A stretch of DNA of 64,000 nt from Nitrobacter hamburgensis X14 (GTDB taxonomy: Bacteria > Pseudomonadota > Alphaproteobacteria > Rhizobiales > Xanthobacteraceae), in contig NC_007964.1 in assembly GCF_000013885.1 (NCBI RefSeq), positions 3,644,001 to 3,708,000 on the forward strand. Reading direction: 5' to 3'. The notes under the pieces were generated by a model that worked only from the letters and a program-made list of their open reading frames with translations, was not told the origin of the DNA and did no database searches. This document shows positions 1 to 8,612 of the stretch, in pieces. Both the position numbers and the translations under genes were made by a program. How positions within the stretch are numbered: position 1 is the first letter of the stretch; every line of letters begins with the position of its first letter.

Positions 1-575
1 TGGAAGACTCTGCGCTACCACCACGGGGGCGCGATGACCAATGAATCATTTCGGTGATGATCAGCGCGCGCGAACTATCGAACGGCGAGCGTACCCGGGA
101 AGGCCGCGGCCGCAACGACAACCGTCGGATGGAAAATTGCCGATTTCGGATTTTAAGCTGGCCGCGAAATAAGACTTCACGTTTGCGCGATGGCATGCGT
201 GAGGGGGATGTAGATGATCCCCATCCGAAAAAACCGCGGTCTTATGCGCGCCGCAAGAAGTCCGAGCGGGCCGATTCGACGCAATGACGGCGGTTCGGAA
301 AGCGGCCCGGCGGCCTGAACGTCGGTGATCGCCAGTTATACGGAAACGGCAGCGAGAAGCCGGTTTCCCGATTCCCACCTTGCCTGAAGGTATTGGCGGC
401 TTGGCTTTGGTCCGCCACGCGGCATCGGAGCGAACAAGGGCAACCCGGGCCTTGATACTGCGCAGTACAGCATGGGGGGCACCTTTATTCGACGATTGGA
501 ACGTCAGCTGTCATAGCGTATCCTGATGATGTAGCAATTGTAGGAATTCATCCGTATTTCGGTCATCCTACTTAT
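1..575. other. No supported gene
   Basis: I see no convincing reading frame in this stretch. Short open frames lack a plausible ribosome-binding site and recognisable protein sequence. It precedes a more AT-rich gene cluster and may be the decayed edge of an older insertion. Confidence 0.4.
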
Positions 576-2264
576 ATGAAATTGACCTTGATAATTGTGG
601 CCGCCGTCACCGTCGTTTGGTTGGCAGAGCGCAGCGTTGGGCACCTTAAATTGGCTATTGCCGCGCTGTGTTTTATTGCTGCGGCGCTGCTGTTCGTCGT
701 TACCTCTCTCGAGAGAGCCATTCTGCTATCGTCCATCGTGGTGGCGGCAATCTTCGGAGCGTCAAGCGTCAAATACAATCATAGCGGGCTGAAACTGACA
801 GTAACGGATTTGCCGCTAGCGTTTGCAGGAACAGTTCCGTTTTTCATTGTGCAATACCCGCTCGCAGTAATGGCGGTTCTCGCCGGGGGCATAGGACTCA
901 TTCTGGCCACAGTTGCGACTCTGCTCTATGTGCCCGGGCTGCCGGTTTCTTTAGAGCTCCAGAGTATTCTGTTTTTCTTTGCATTCATTGGTTTAATCGC
1001 GGCGTACAGGGCAGACGGCGGAGCCGAATCTCTTCATCGCATTGCGGCTCAGCGGCGGTGCTTTTTTTCGACCTTCATAGGCTCGCTTCTCAATCCGCTT
1101 TCCTGGCGACAGTTCAGCGGGCTCGTTTTAAGCGATATCGCTGAAGACTCGTTGCAGCTGATGCCGGCCATACCAGCGCGTACTCTCGACTATCCTGACA
1201 TTATAGTCATCCAACACGAATCGATCTTCGATCCGCGCGTGTTTGGACTTCCGGTTGAGCCAATTGTCGAAGCATTTTTGTCTCCGAAAAATGGTCTGTT
1301 TGGAAGCCTTAACGTCGATATTTTTGGCGGAGGATCGTGGCAATCCGAATTTAGCTTATTAACAGGCCTGTCCAGCGCAAGCTTTGGTTCAAACGCCTAT
1401 TTTCTTTTTAAGAGAGGCGTTGGGCGATTCCACAATAGCCTTCCAAATGCGCTGACTGCAATTGGATATAGAACAATGCTCGCGTCGAGTTGCCGTCGCA
1501 GTTTTCTCCACTACGATGAGTTTTACCGTTCAATCGGCATCGACGAACGTATTTTTACTGAGGATTTTCATCCACCCTTCGATGTTGGTCAATTCGAAGC
1601 GACAAATTCCGATGCATTGTTTCTGGACGCAGCATTCGGTGCTCATATGGAAAGTATGAGTGGCGATGCCGCGCCTCGTTTTCTATATGCACTAACCAAC
1701 TTCAATCATGGCCCTCATAACCGAAGGCTGGTCGCGCCTGGACGTTTTGAGAGAGAGCGCGCCTTCGCTGCCGCAAGCCTCCCCGATGCCTACTATGCTG
1801 AATACTACGCCCGCCTCGTAGAGACCGCTGTCACCTGGAATCGACTCAAGTCCGAGCTTTCAACCCGTTTTCCGAGCCGTCCGGTACTGATTGTACACTA
1901 CGGAGATCATCAACCCGTAATGACACGGCGAATCGAGGCAAAACTGAAGCTCCCCATAGACCCGCGGCGCCAGTTCCGTACGTTCTATGCCATAGAAACT
2001 CTAAATGACTGTTCTGATCGACTTATCTCTGGGCGGGGCCAAGACTTGGATATTGCTTTTCTTGGGACCGTCGCTTTGCAGCAGGCGGGCCTGCCACTAG
2101 ATGAGATCTTTGCCACGCGCGCGAGCCTTATTGAACATTGCGGTGACGCTTACTTCATATCGTCTTCGGAACGGAAACGCCGTTTCCACCGCACACTTGT
2201 AGATCTCGGCATGATCGACGTAGCGTCAGCCAGCGACGTCCTTCAACATCGACCAGTTGCTTGA
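576..2264 (+). CDS. Sulfatase/LTA-synthase-like membrane phosphotransferase
   Basis: A 562-residue protein with several hydrophobic segments in roughly the first 150 residues, then a soluble domain of the alkaline phosphatase/sulfatase superfamily. The early IVIQHESIFDP stretch fits the metal-binding start of that fold, and VHYGDHQP near residue 445 is the C-terminal metal-binding signature seen in phosphoglycerol and phosphoethanolamine transferases such as MdoB and LtaS. Families of this type transfer head groups from phospholipids to glycans at the outer face of the inner membrane. It heads a run of three same-strand genes with a surface-glycan flavour. Base composition is clearly more AT-rich than flhA at the other end of the window, suggesting acquisition. 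The exact substrate cannot be read from sequence. Confidence 0.8.
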   Translation: MKLTLIIVAAVTVVWLAERSVGHLKLAIAALCFIAAALLFVVTSLERAILLSSIVVAAIFGASSVKYNHSGLKLTVTDLPLAFAGTVPFFIVQYPLAVMAVLAGGIGLILATVATLLYVPGLPVSLELQSILFFFAFIGLIAAYRADGGAESLHRIAAQRRCFFSTFIGSLLNPLSWRQFSGLVLSDIAEDSLQLMPAIPARTLDYPDIIVIQHESIFDPRVFGLPVEPIVEAFLSPKNGLFGSLNVDIFGGGSWQSEFSLLTGLSSASFGSNAYFLFKRGVGRFHNSLPNALTAIGYRTMLASSCRRSFLHYDEFYRSIGIDERIFTEDFHPPFDVGQFEATNSDALFLDAAFGAHMESMSGDAAPRFLYALTNFNHGPHNRRLVAPGRFERERAFAAASLPDAYYAEYYARLVETAVTWNRLKSELSTRFPSRPVLIVHYGDHQPVMTRRIEAKLKLPIDPRRQFRTFYAIETLNDCSDRLISGRGQDLDIAFLGTVALQQAGLPLDEIFATRASLIEHCGDAYFISSSERKRRFHRTLVDLGMIDVASASDVLQHRPVA

Positions 2265-2425
2265 TGGAAGTTCCGGCGGGACACCGGGTGGTGAAGTAGG
2301 CGAGTTCGCCATCAGCGATATGGCGCCGCCGGATCAGCAGGCCGCGCGTCCACAGGCCACTGCGCTCCTCGTTGAACTCGCCAGCGTCGACGTTGAAAAG
2401 CCAACATCGCTTGGCGCATGCGCGG
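2265..2425 (-). pseudogene. IS701-like (SRSO17) transposase remnant
   Basis: On the minus strand a short frame reads RRHIADGELAYFTTRCPAGTS, close to the conserved block of IS701/SRSO17 transposases (pattern ADGELAYY...PAGTS). It has no start and its upstream part is scrambled. The remaining gap to 2632 contains nothing else I can recognise. It is a scar of an insertion sequence between two surface-polysaccharide-type genes. Confidence 0.4.
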
Positions 2426-2632
2426 CTTTCAGGCGACACGGACCTCCTGCACGATGTTTGCAGGAGACGGTCTGAAGTCGCGCTGTTACGCCGAGGTCAC
2501 CGCCACAAGCAAAACGGTTACGATTGCAGTCCGCCGCCACATAAGCGCCCTCAGTTACTCCTTGAATGGGGTCGAGACCGCGGCCGGATCTCGAGCCGCA
2601 TAATGGTGGCTGAGGACTAAGGGAAAGCGACG

Positions 2633-4042
2633 ATGTGGACAGCTCCATACCGGTCAATACGTCTGCTTGTTGTGCTCGCGACGGCAGTCTCCTCGTTCCC
2701 TGCCACTGCTCAGGTGAGCAAAAGAAGTCCGTCCGCCGCGGCACCCGCCGCGTCAACTAAGGTCACGTTAGGTGCCATTCGGTGGGATAATTGGAGTCTC
2801 GACAGTCCCTATGGGCAGGTCCTGGCCGACCCTGGATTGCGAGAGCGCGTTCCATATTACACAGAACGTCTGCCGAATGGAAAACTGGGTTTTCCCGGAA
2901 ACACCAAAAGAGCACTTAATGCGGACGTACACTACGCGAAGGCTGCAGGCTTGGATTATTTCATATTTGGCTATTATCTGGAGAGTGCTGCTTGGGGACG
3001 TAATCCAAGTCATGCCGCAGCGCTCAATCGGGCGCTAACAAATTTTGTTCTCCTTCCGGACAAACTTGGCATCAAGTACGCTCTAAACTTTAACCTATCA
3101 TTCCCCTCTCGTGATGTGCCGATGGTTAGTGCTGCAATCACCAAGGCGCTACTTGGGCCCGATTACATGCGTACGAGCGACGGCTCGGCCCCTGTGTTTT
3201 TTTTAGTTAATACAATGGCTACCTGGTTAAAAGGTCTGGGAGGCGAGCAGGGCGCAAAAGCAGCCCTGAACGATATGAGGAACCGTGTTAAGGCCGCTAC
3301 TGGCCGAGATCTCTATCTGGTTGCCTTACTCTTTAACCTGTCAGAGACAGAGCCAGTTGCTCACAGGCTGGGATTTGATGCGGTTAGTACATATGCGACC
3401 GCCCTTGGGTCGAATGGAAAATCTCTGTCGTATGGCAGTTGCGCCGCCCTTGCACAGAACGCATGGCGAGTGGAAGCCAAAGATGGCTCGGGAGGCTTTC
3501 TACCAACCGTTACGCTTGGGTGGGATTATCGTCCGGCTTTGCGCGATCCTCAGGAGAAGAAAAATCGCAAGCCGAATCCTGATTGGTGTCAACCTGCCAC
3601 CGATGAGGAATGGACACGGCAAATCCGTGGTGCAATCAATGAGGCGGCTAACAATCCGCGCAACGATCGCTTCCAGAGCGTTGTGATATATGCTTGGAAT
3701 GAAAGCTCCGAAGGTGGCTGGATTCAGCCAACGCTATCTGAAGGCGTGCGACGGCTCAAAGTGATAGCTAACGCGGTGGGCCGACACCCGACAATTCCGC
3801 CCTTCAAGCTCGTATGGCCGACCCGGATCGATCCAAAGACGTGCCCCGTTGGTTCGTCATCCATATCAACTACAACGGCAGATGCTGGATGCAAATCGGC
3901 CAATGATTCGATGACGAGTGCGTGGCCATGTCCGCCAGGCATGCAGATCGCCGGAGAGAAATTGCGCAAAGGACCTTCAGAGGAAGGGGGGAAAATATCG
4001 CTTATCTGGCAAGAAAGGCTTTGTGCTCCACAGGGCAGATAA
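2633..4042 (+). CDS. Secreted GH99/WbsX-like glycoside hydrolase domain protein
   Basis: 469 residues with an N-terminal signal peptide (basic start, hydrophobic stretch LLVVLATAVSSF, cleavage near ATAQ). The body resembles the GH99-like/WbsX group found in O-antigen and capsule loci: an early GAIRWDNW block, AAGLDYFIFGYY, and the diagnostic VIYAWNESSEGGW near residue 365. These proteins are predicted TIM-barrel hydrolases or transferases acting on mannose- or galactose-type glycans; the real substrate here is unknown. A C-terminal Cys-containing tail of about 80 residues follows the barrel. It lies between the phosphotransferase and the methyltransferase genes and shares their AT-rich composition. 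Confidence 0.7.
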   Translation: MWTAPYRSIRLLVVLATAVSSFPATAQVSKRSPSAAAPAASTKVTLGAIRWDNWSLDSPYGQVLADPGLRERVPYYTERLPNGKLGFPGNTKRALNADVHYAKAAGLDYFIFGYYLESAAWGRNPSHAAALNRALTNFVLLPDKLGIKYALNFNLSFPSRDVPMVSAAITKALLGPDYMRTSDGSAPVFFLVNTMATWLKGLGGEQGAKAALNDMRNRVKAATGRDLYLVALLFNLSETEPVAHRLGFDAVSTYATALGSNGKSLSYGSCAALAQNAWRVEAKDGSGGFLPTVTLGWDYRPALRDPQEKKNRKPNPDWCQPATDEEWTRQIRGAINEAANNPRNDRFQSVVIYAWNESSEGGWIQPTLSEGVRRLKVIANAVGRHPTIPPFKLVWPTRIDPKTCPVGSSSISTTTADAGCKSANDSMTSAWPCPPGMQIAGEKLRKGPSEEGGKISLIWQERLCAPQGR

Positions 4043-4074
4043 CAGCGACGATTCTATATCGATAGGGGGATCCA

Positions 4075-4815
4075 ATGGATGAAGTTTGGAGTGATGAGAA
4101 TACCTTCGTGATGAACGGTATGAAGTTTTGTCTGATCAGGCAGAACTTCAATGACGCCAGGACGACAAAGGACTCCATAGCGATCATCAAGAACCGCGGG
4201 ATGATTGACCGATATAAGAGCCTAATTCGCGAGAACGCGGTTACCAATATCCTGGAATTTGGCATCTTCGAAGGTGGCTCAGCTTTGCTTCTTGCCGCAA
4301 TCGACGAACGTGTCAAATTCGTTGGTATCGATATTAGACCCCCCAGCCCGGCGGTCCTTGGACTAATACGGGACCATGGTCTAACGGACCGCATAAAGTT
4401 ATATTATAATACATCACAAGGCGACACCGCGCGTGTCCAGACAATCATTAAGACGGAGTTTCCCGGAAAACGAATAGATATGATTATCGACGACGCCTCT
4501 CATCAATACGAACTCTCCCGAGCAAGCTTTGAGGCGTCCTTCCATTATCTCAAGAATGAAGGTCTCTATCTCATAGAAGATTGGGCCTGGGCTCATTGGG
4601 AGGAGCCCTATCAGACGCAGCTCTGGGCTGATATGCCGGCACTTACCAACCTTATTTTCGAGCTCGTCATGCTCTGTGGGAGCAGGCCCGATATCATATC
4701 AGAAATGAGTGTTCAAAAGGCGATCGCCATTTTTCGCAAGGGCGGACAAGAGGTCGGAAACTTCAGCCTGTCAAAACTTTACCGCCATCGTAACAGATGG
4801 ACCCCCGCACTGTGA
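4075..4815 (+). CDS. Class I SAM-dependent methyltransferase (CmcI/Methyltransf_24-like)
   Basis: 246 residues. The motif FGIFEGGSALLLAAID matches motif I of class I methyltransferases, followed by an acidic residue block VGIDIRPP and IDMIIDDASHQYE, typical of the cephalosporin-hydroxylase-like/MDO methyltransferase group that often modifies sugars in surface polysaccharide clusters. The start is an ATG 33 bases after the upstream stop, with a weak purine tract ahead. It is probably co-transcribed with the two preceding genes. The specific acceptor is not identifiable. Confidence 0.75.
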   Translation: MDEVWSDENTFVMNGMKFCLIRQNFNDARTTKDSIAIIKNRGMIDRYKSLIRENAVTNILEFGIFEGGSALLLAAIDERVKFVGIDIRPPSPAVLGLIRDHGLTDRIKLYYNTSQGDTARVQTIIKTEFPGKRIDMIIDDASHQYELSRASFEASFHYLKNEGLYLIEDWAWAHWEEPYQTQLWADMPALTNLIFELVMLCGSRPDIISEMSVQKAIAIFRKGGQEVGNFSLSKLYRHRNRWTPAL

Positions 4816-4816
4816 A

Positions 4817-4893
4817 AACGCGATCTGGCGCCCCAGCTTCTTCTGGTTCATCACGATGCCCTGCCGGTCCAGCATGATGCGCAAACGAGGCAG
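4817..4893 (-). pseudogene. IS3-family transposase fragment
   Basis: The minus strand reads LPRLRIMLDRQGIVMNQKKL, the pre-catalytic HTH_21 block of IS3-family OrfB transposases (compare RRLxxMLxRxGxxxNxKKLxRLYRE). Only about 26 codons remain and then similarity stops. It lies directly left of the outermost tRNA-derived repeat, so an IS element once sat next to the integration hotspot. Confidence 0.55.
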
Positions 4894-4969
4894 TCCGACG
4901 AGCAAGCCTTTGAGATAGTGCGACTATTGCGAGTATGAATTAAAATACGCAACTATTATAGTGATCACA

Positions 4970-5018
4970 TGGTGGGCCCGGAGGGACTCGAACCCCCAAC
5001 CAGACCGTTATGAGCGGC
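4970..5018. repeat. Attachment-site copy 1 (tRNA-Ile2 3' end)
   Basis: 49 bp identical to the 3' half of the intact tRNA-Ile2(CAU) gene at 58623-58698, from the CCA end through the anticodon loop, then divergence. A second copy is at 12727-12776. Such copies are the att scars of tyrosine-recombinase elements integrated at a tRNA 3' end; this is the outer boundary of the 7.7 kb element. Confidence 0.9.
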
Positions 5019-5185
5019 GGGGGTTCGATTTATCTATTTGATTTTTCAGCATTTCCGTTCTGCTCCATTGCTGTCTGCCCCCCACTATTCACATCGTTTC
5101 TGGTGCGAAACTGGGGCGGTAGTCCCCGCCTGCTATAAGCGACGTCGATCAGGACACGATGCCGTGGTGCAAGATGACAGTGTTG

Positions 5186-5198
5186 CCCCCCCCCCCCC
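5186..5198. repeat. Homopolymer of 13 C
   Basis: Thirteen consecutive C residues in a non-coding stretch just inside the small element. A second 13-C run occurs at 16555 in the prophage. Length is prone to both replication slippage and sequencing error. Confidence 0.9.
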
Positions 5199-5270
5199 GG
5201 GAAGAGGACGCGCCGCCACACCGAAATGTCGACGTCGAACTTGGCAGCGAAACCCGCATCGGATTTCTGA

Positions 5271-5375
5271 GGCCGCTACCATGACCTCACCTCCTCCAAA
5301 ATCATCGACGAGCGTCGCCTTGGCTTTGTGGCAGAGCATGGGTCGAGAGATCGGCCGATTCAGGAGGTGAAGTGA
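5271..5375 (+). CDS. Short conserved ORF, start unresolved
   Basis: An open frame ending in a TGA that overlaps the ATG of the next small ORF (TGATG), a sign of translational coupling. It encodes SKIIDERRLGFVAEHGS. A relative of this segment lies near 13492 in the prophage, where it reads SKILNERRIGFVAEHGS. The differences are mostly third-position or conservative first-position changes, which argues that this is the coding frame. No ATG or GTG is present in frame after the upstream stop at 5268, so the start may be non-canonical or the gene is truncated. No family recognised. Confidence 0.4.
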   Translation, partial: GRYHDLTSSKIIDERRLGFVAEHGSRDRPIQEVK

Positions 5376-5488
5376 TGGCAGGCGGATGGGCGCGCAAGAC
5401 CAAATGGCCGTGGCGGGACTTCCTCACGATCGAGGAGAGGCAAGTCCTGGAGCGGGCAGACGCGGCGAAGGTTGAGTGGCAATCCTAA
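5375..5488 (+). CDS. Small hypothetical protein (37 aa)
   Basis: ATG start preceded at the right distance by a near-perfect Shine-Dalgarno sequence (AGGAGGTGA). The product is 37 residues, Trp/Lys/Arg-rich at the start (ARKTKWPWRDF) then acidic-amphipathic. Its stop overlaps the GTG of the next ORF and its start overlaps the preceding stop, so it sits in a tightly coupled small operon. No known family recognised. Confidence 0.5.
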   Translation: MAGGWARKTKWPWRDFLTIEERQVLERADAAKVEWQS

Positions 5489-5745
5489 ATCAGGCCCGAG
5501 CATCGATCACCAATCGAGCGATACAGCGTGCGAAGTACGCTACCCTCGCCGAGACACAGTTCACCCACCGCCGCACCAAGTCCAAGTATGCCGATGACAA
5601 AGCCGTGGATGGGTTTGAGCGCGTGGTCGAGCAGACAGGAATTATCGAGTCCGACCCGATCGACGAACTCGCGGGACTGATGAAAAAGGACGATCCGACT
5701 CCCGAGGATCTGGAGCGTATCGGTAAGCTGCTGACAGGTGAGTGA
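5476..5745 (+). CDS. Hypothetical protein (89 aa)
   Basis: GTG start inside the end of the preceding small ORF; stop TGA overlaps the ATG of the following one (TGATG). The protein is helical, with a basic first half (NRAIQRAKYATLAETQF) and an acidic second half ending in a DDPTPEDLERIGKLL segment. I do not recognise the family. Overlaps on both sides suggest translational coupling within a four-gene operon next to the att site. Confidence 0.5.
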   Translation: MAILNQARASITNRAIQRAKYATLAETQFTHRRTKSKYADDKAVDGFERVVEQTGIIESDPIDELAGLMKKDDPTPEDLERIGKLLTGE

Positions 5746-5942
5746 TGTCGCCGCGCGTGATCCAGCTTCCGCTCTCAGGCGGCGACCGTAGGCACTACGT
5801 TCGCGAGCTGCGTGGCGTCGATACCCGCACGGATGAATTAGCAGCCTACCTGGCGCGGCCTGACGATGAGCAGGATATTGCAGAACTGGCGAAGTTGCTG
5901 GAACAAGACAAGGCCCCCCAAGCTACTTGCGACCCGGCGTGA
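5745..5942 (+). CDS. Hypothetical protein (65 aa)
   Basis: ATG start overlapping the upstream stop. The 65-residue product has an acidic C-terminal half (RPDDEQDIAELAKLLEQDK) similar in character to the end of the preceding protein, which also finishes with a D/E-rich amphipathic helix. The 3' end runs into the convergent secreted-protein gene by about 20 bases. Function unknown. Confidence 0.45.
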   Translation: MSPRVIQLPLSGGDRRHYVRELRGVDTRTDELAAYLARPDDEQDIAELAKLLEQDKAPQATCDPA

Positions 5943-7488
5943 TCGCGGTGTTCAACGCAGCTCTACGTGCGGCTCGATGATTGTTGAAGCGTTGTCCCTC
6001 TGTTCTGTAGTGGGGATCGCAGGCCGCGCGCAAGGCAGCGTCATCCAATGAGCCTCGTACCGCTTTACGCGCTTTCCCCATCAGTTCCCACGACTTGTCG
6101 AAACGGCCATCCCGATACCCCTCTCGCAACTGAGGTCGAACCGTCTCCGCACGGCAATCAACCCTCATGCGCGTGGCCCAGGTATCGTATGAAGGCTCTC
6201 CGTCGAGCTGACGAGCCTTTTGAGTAAACTCCCAGATCCAGATTTCGAGAGGCTGGGCAGGACGATCTTTGGGTGCAGCATTAGCTGCCATATGGAAGGA
6301 TCTCGTTTTCCTGTTCAGAGCAACCAGACGAAGGGGGGCAACAACACGTTCCGCCTCACCGGAAGTCGCTGAATTTGAATCCGTGGAGGCCAAGCCTTCT
6401 CTCTTGCCCGAACTTGCTTCGGAACTGTCTTTCTTACGATCGGCTAATTTCTTCTTTCGATCAGCTAGGATCTTGACAGCTTCAGCCTGCGCGGCTCGAA
6501 AATCGGGAAAGGTTGGCGCATCCGGCTTGTAAGTCGGATCGCACGCAGAATCGAGCAACCGCTTGACTGCAGGCTTCGCAGCAGCCGGTTCTTCCGAGGA
6601 CTTTTTGGTCGACGTAAGTTTATCACCCGCATAGTGTTCCACGGCTAGCGGCTGGCTGGTCTGCTTATCACAATCCACCCGTTGAAGCGTTGCCCTAGCA
6701 ACCAAAACTGTCTTGCCTACGGTAGTCAACGGGCGGCCTAGAAACAACCATTCCCATACATCGACAGCCCCATTCGGCCTCTGCTTCGGCGCGGGCCCCT
6801 CGGTCATCATCACCATGAAGGTGTTCTCTTTGAAACCGGAGTCGGTTAGCCTAATCGGAAGCTTTTCACGGCTGGAACTCAGATCCGGCGTCAGTGGTTT
6901 TTCGCGAGCGCTCGTCGCCTTGGTGCCACGAGAAAAGATTTCAATAGCGGCCCCGCTGGCAGCGGAAAGGCTCGTGAAGTGGCGCAAATTCGCTCCATAC
7001 TCCGGATCGCAGACAGATTTGATAAAGGCGTTACCAATCGTGCCTTCCTCGCTTTGGTATGCCGGATCTGACACCGATATAGTTTTCTGGAACTGCCCAC
7101 TCCGAAACATTTCTCTCCTCAGCACCTTTGCGCTGGAAGCGCTGCAATCGATCCGGGATAGAACTGCGACCGTGTCGTGTCGTATCCCTTCATCCTCTCG
7201 CGGCTTCTTCATAAAAACCCACATCCAGTGTTCGACCGGCGTATCGGGGCGCATTCTGGGGAGAGATCCCGACGTCATAAAAACGGAAGTCCGGGTGTCT
7301 TCTGAGAGCAAGCGGAACGGGCCTGCCACCTTGAGCGCATCGCTCGTGCTGTCAGAAAATGAAGGAGCGGCGTCACCAGCTTGCTGGTGGAAATGTTTTT
7401 CTGTCTCCGAGTGCGCCTCAAGCGTGAAGCCGAGAAAAACCATTGCGACAGCGATTGCCGCTACCATCCCTCGCATAGAAACCCTCAT
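5923..7488 (-). CDS. Secreted protein with three tandem adhesin-E-like repeats
   Basis: 521 residues with an N-terminal signal peptide (hydrophobic AAIAVAMVFLGF, cleavage near EAHS). Three repeats of about 110 residues follow (roughly residues 55-165, 205-325 and 380-500). Each contains a W-x-W core (VEHWMWVF, VDVWEWLF, LEIWIWEF), then RIDC or RVDC, and ends with CDP-E/T/H-Y. The two Cys per repeat probably form a disulfide. The pattern resembles the surface-adhesin protein E-like domain of exported proteins. The linker between repeats 2 and 3 contains the duplicated stretch ADRKKKLADRKK. It is convergent with the small operon and is the largest cargo gene of the small element; role unknown, possibly envelope-associated. 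Confidence 0.6.
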   Translation of the reverse strand: MRVSMRGMVAAIAVAMVFLGFTLEAHSETEKHFHQQAGDAAPSFSDSTSDALKVAGPFRLLSEDTRTSVFMTSGSLPRMRPDTPVEHWMWVFMKKPREDEGIRHDTVAVLSRIDCSASSAKVLRREMFRSGQFQKTISVSDPAYQSEEGTIGNAFIKSVCDPEYGANLRHFTSLSAASGAAIEIFSRGTKATSAREKPLTPDLSSSREKLPIRLTDSGFKENTFMVMMTEGPAPKQRPNGAVDVWEWLFLGRPLTTVGKTVLVARATLQRVDCDKQTSQPLAVEHYAGDKLTSTKKSSEEPAAAKPAVKRLLDSACDPTYKPDAPTFPDFRAAQAEAVKILADRKKKLADRKKDSSEASSGKREGLASTDSNSATSGEAERVVAPLRLVALNRKTRSFHMAANAAPKDRPAQPLEIWIWEFTQKARQLDGEPSYDTWATRMRVDCRAETVRPQLREGYRDGRFDKSWELMGKARKAVRGSLDDAALRAACDPHYRTEGQRFNNHRAARRAALNTAITPGRK

Positions 7489-7707
7489 TGCAAATTGTCA
7501 CACTTACCTTCACTACCGTATGAAGTCAGGTACAGTCAGTCAAAGCACGGCTGAATCAGGAGCCCTTGTCCTGAGCGATTTGCATTTTCTGCAAAGTGGC
7601 CTTCGATTCCGACCTCAATGAAGCCGTTAATCCCAGGCTCCATATGACCTCCTAATGCAGAAAGCGCAGAAAATCATCGACCTCAATCCCGATGAGCACC
7701 GTTGAAT

Positions 7708-7905
7708 ATGGGAACATTCAGTCTCTGGCATTGGCTCATCGCGATTTTACTGACCATCGCAATCGTGACGCCGTTCTGGAAAATATTCGGGCGACTTCGT
7801 ATCCCGCGCATTCTTTCGGTCTTTGCCATCGTGCCTTTCGTTTCGATCCTCTACCTCTGGATCATTGCTTATAAAAAATGGCCGCCGGATGCAGGCCCTC
7901 GGTGA
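7708..7905 (+). CDS. Small two-helix membrane protein (TatA-like N-terminus)
   Basis: 65 residues starting MGTFSLWHWLIAILL, with two predicted transmembrane helices separated by a short basic loop (WKIFGRLRIPR). The start resembles the TatA amino terminus, but the length and second helix fit instead a small-protein family common in Rhizobiales genomes (FSxWHW...PxWKI...KWP). The ATG at 7708 is preferred over an upstream TTG. Function unknown. Confidence 0.6.
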   Translation: MGTFSLWHWLIAILLTIAIVTPFWKIFGRLRIPRILSVFAIVPFVSILYLWIIAYKKWPPDAGPR

Positions 7906-7961
7906 AGCGAGTAGTAGACGCGTAATCTCCCGAACAGCGTCATTGATCGGCTCGAATGACT

Positions 7962-8099
7962 GACCGCGCGGGGGAATCTCCGCAGCCAGTTCGCCGCCAG
8001 ATTGAGCTTCGGAATGATCTTGCCGAACAGGTAGAGCGACGCACCGCAGCCGCAGTAGGCGCGAGGGCAACCGGGCGGGCGGGCACCGATGATGGCATT
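7962..8099 (-). pseudogene. Remnant of a Cys/His peptidase-like gene
   Basis: The minus strand reads RPPGCPRAYCGCGASLYLFG followed by LNLAANWLRRFPRA, which matches the core of the P-x-A-W/Y-C-G family (TIGR02594/CHAP-like) also represented by the lysis-region gene at 15862. Flanking frame shows no continuation of the His-containing half, so it looks truncated. The rest of the 7906-8466 stretch holds no gene I can support. Confidence 0.35.
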
Positions 8100-8466
8100 T
8101 TGGTGGGTGATGCTCAAAACGAGCCAAACGCGCGACTTATGCCCATTTCTATTGGGCTTTTCGATGATGCTCTCTGTCGAAATCGAAGCCCTCAAAATTG
8201 AGTTCTCCTCCGCACGACAGTTTCTGGAAACAAAAAGCCCAGCCGCAGCGGCGAGCCTACCTACCCGACCTTTTGTCACAGTCGATTGAATTTTGGCGAC
8301 TCGCCACTACATAAGAGCCATGCTCTGGCAACGTCAAATTCTCTAATTTGCGACGATCTTCGATTTTGCGAAGACAAAGAGCCGAATCCCCTTTTTTGAA
8401 ACTGGATCGCCGTTCCGACGCTTAAATTGCGTCGGGGACAGCACAAGATTCTGCGAGGTGTACAGA

Positions 8467-8601
8467 ATGATGCTGATTAGCGTGGGAGCAATTCTCTTGG
8501 TTTGGGTGGCCTTCATTTGGCTGTACGACCCTGACGGCATTCGTAAGCGCTCACATGGACACCCGCCGTCGCGTACTGACGAAGAATGGAGATATTACTA
8601 G
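8467..8601 (+). CDS. Small single-pass membrane protein (44 aa)
   Basis: ATG-ATG start with a GAGG-type ribosome-binding site 7 bases upstream. The first 20 residues form one hydrophobic helix (SVGAILLVWVAFIWLY), followed by a short polar basic tail ending WRYY. Stop is 12 bases before the ATG of the downstream HTH gene, so they may be co-transcribed. Too short for family assignment. Confidence 0.45.
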   Translation: MMLISVGAILLVWVAFIWLYDPDGIRKRSHGHPPSRTDEEWRYY

Positions 8602-8612
8602 GAGATCGATCG

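Noticed and set aside
7090..7116. GGAAC...CATT match
   Set aside because: Spacer is only 14 bases and the site lies within the secreted-protein gene, antisense to it.
8089..8289. 66-residue plus-strand ORF
   Set aside because: No ribosome-binding site and overlaps the minus-strand peptidase-like remnant; too weak to list.
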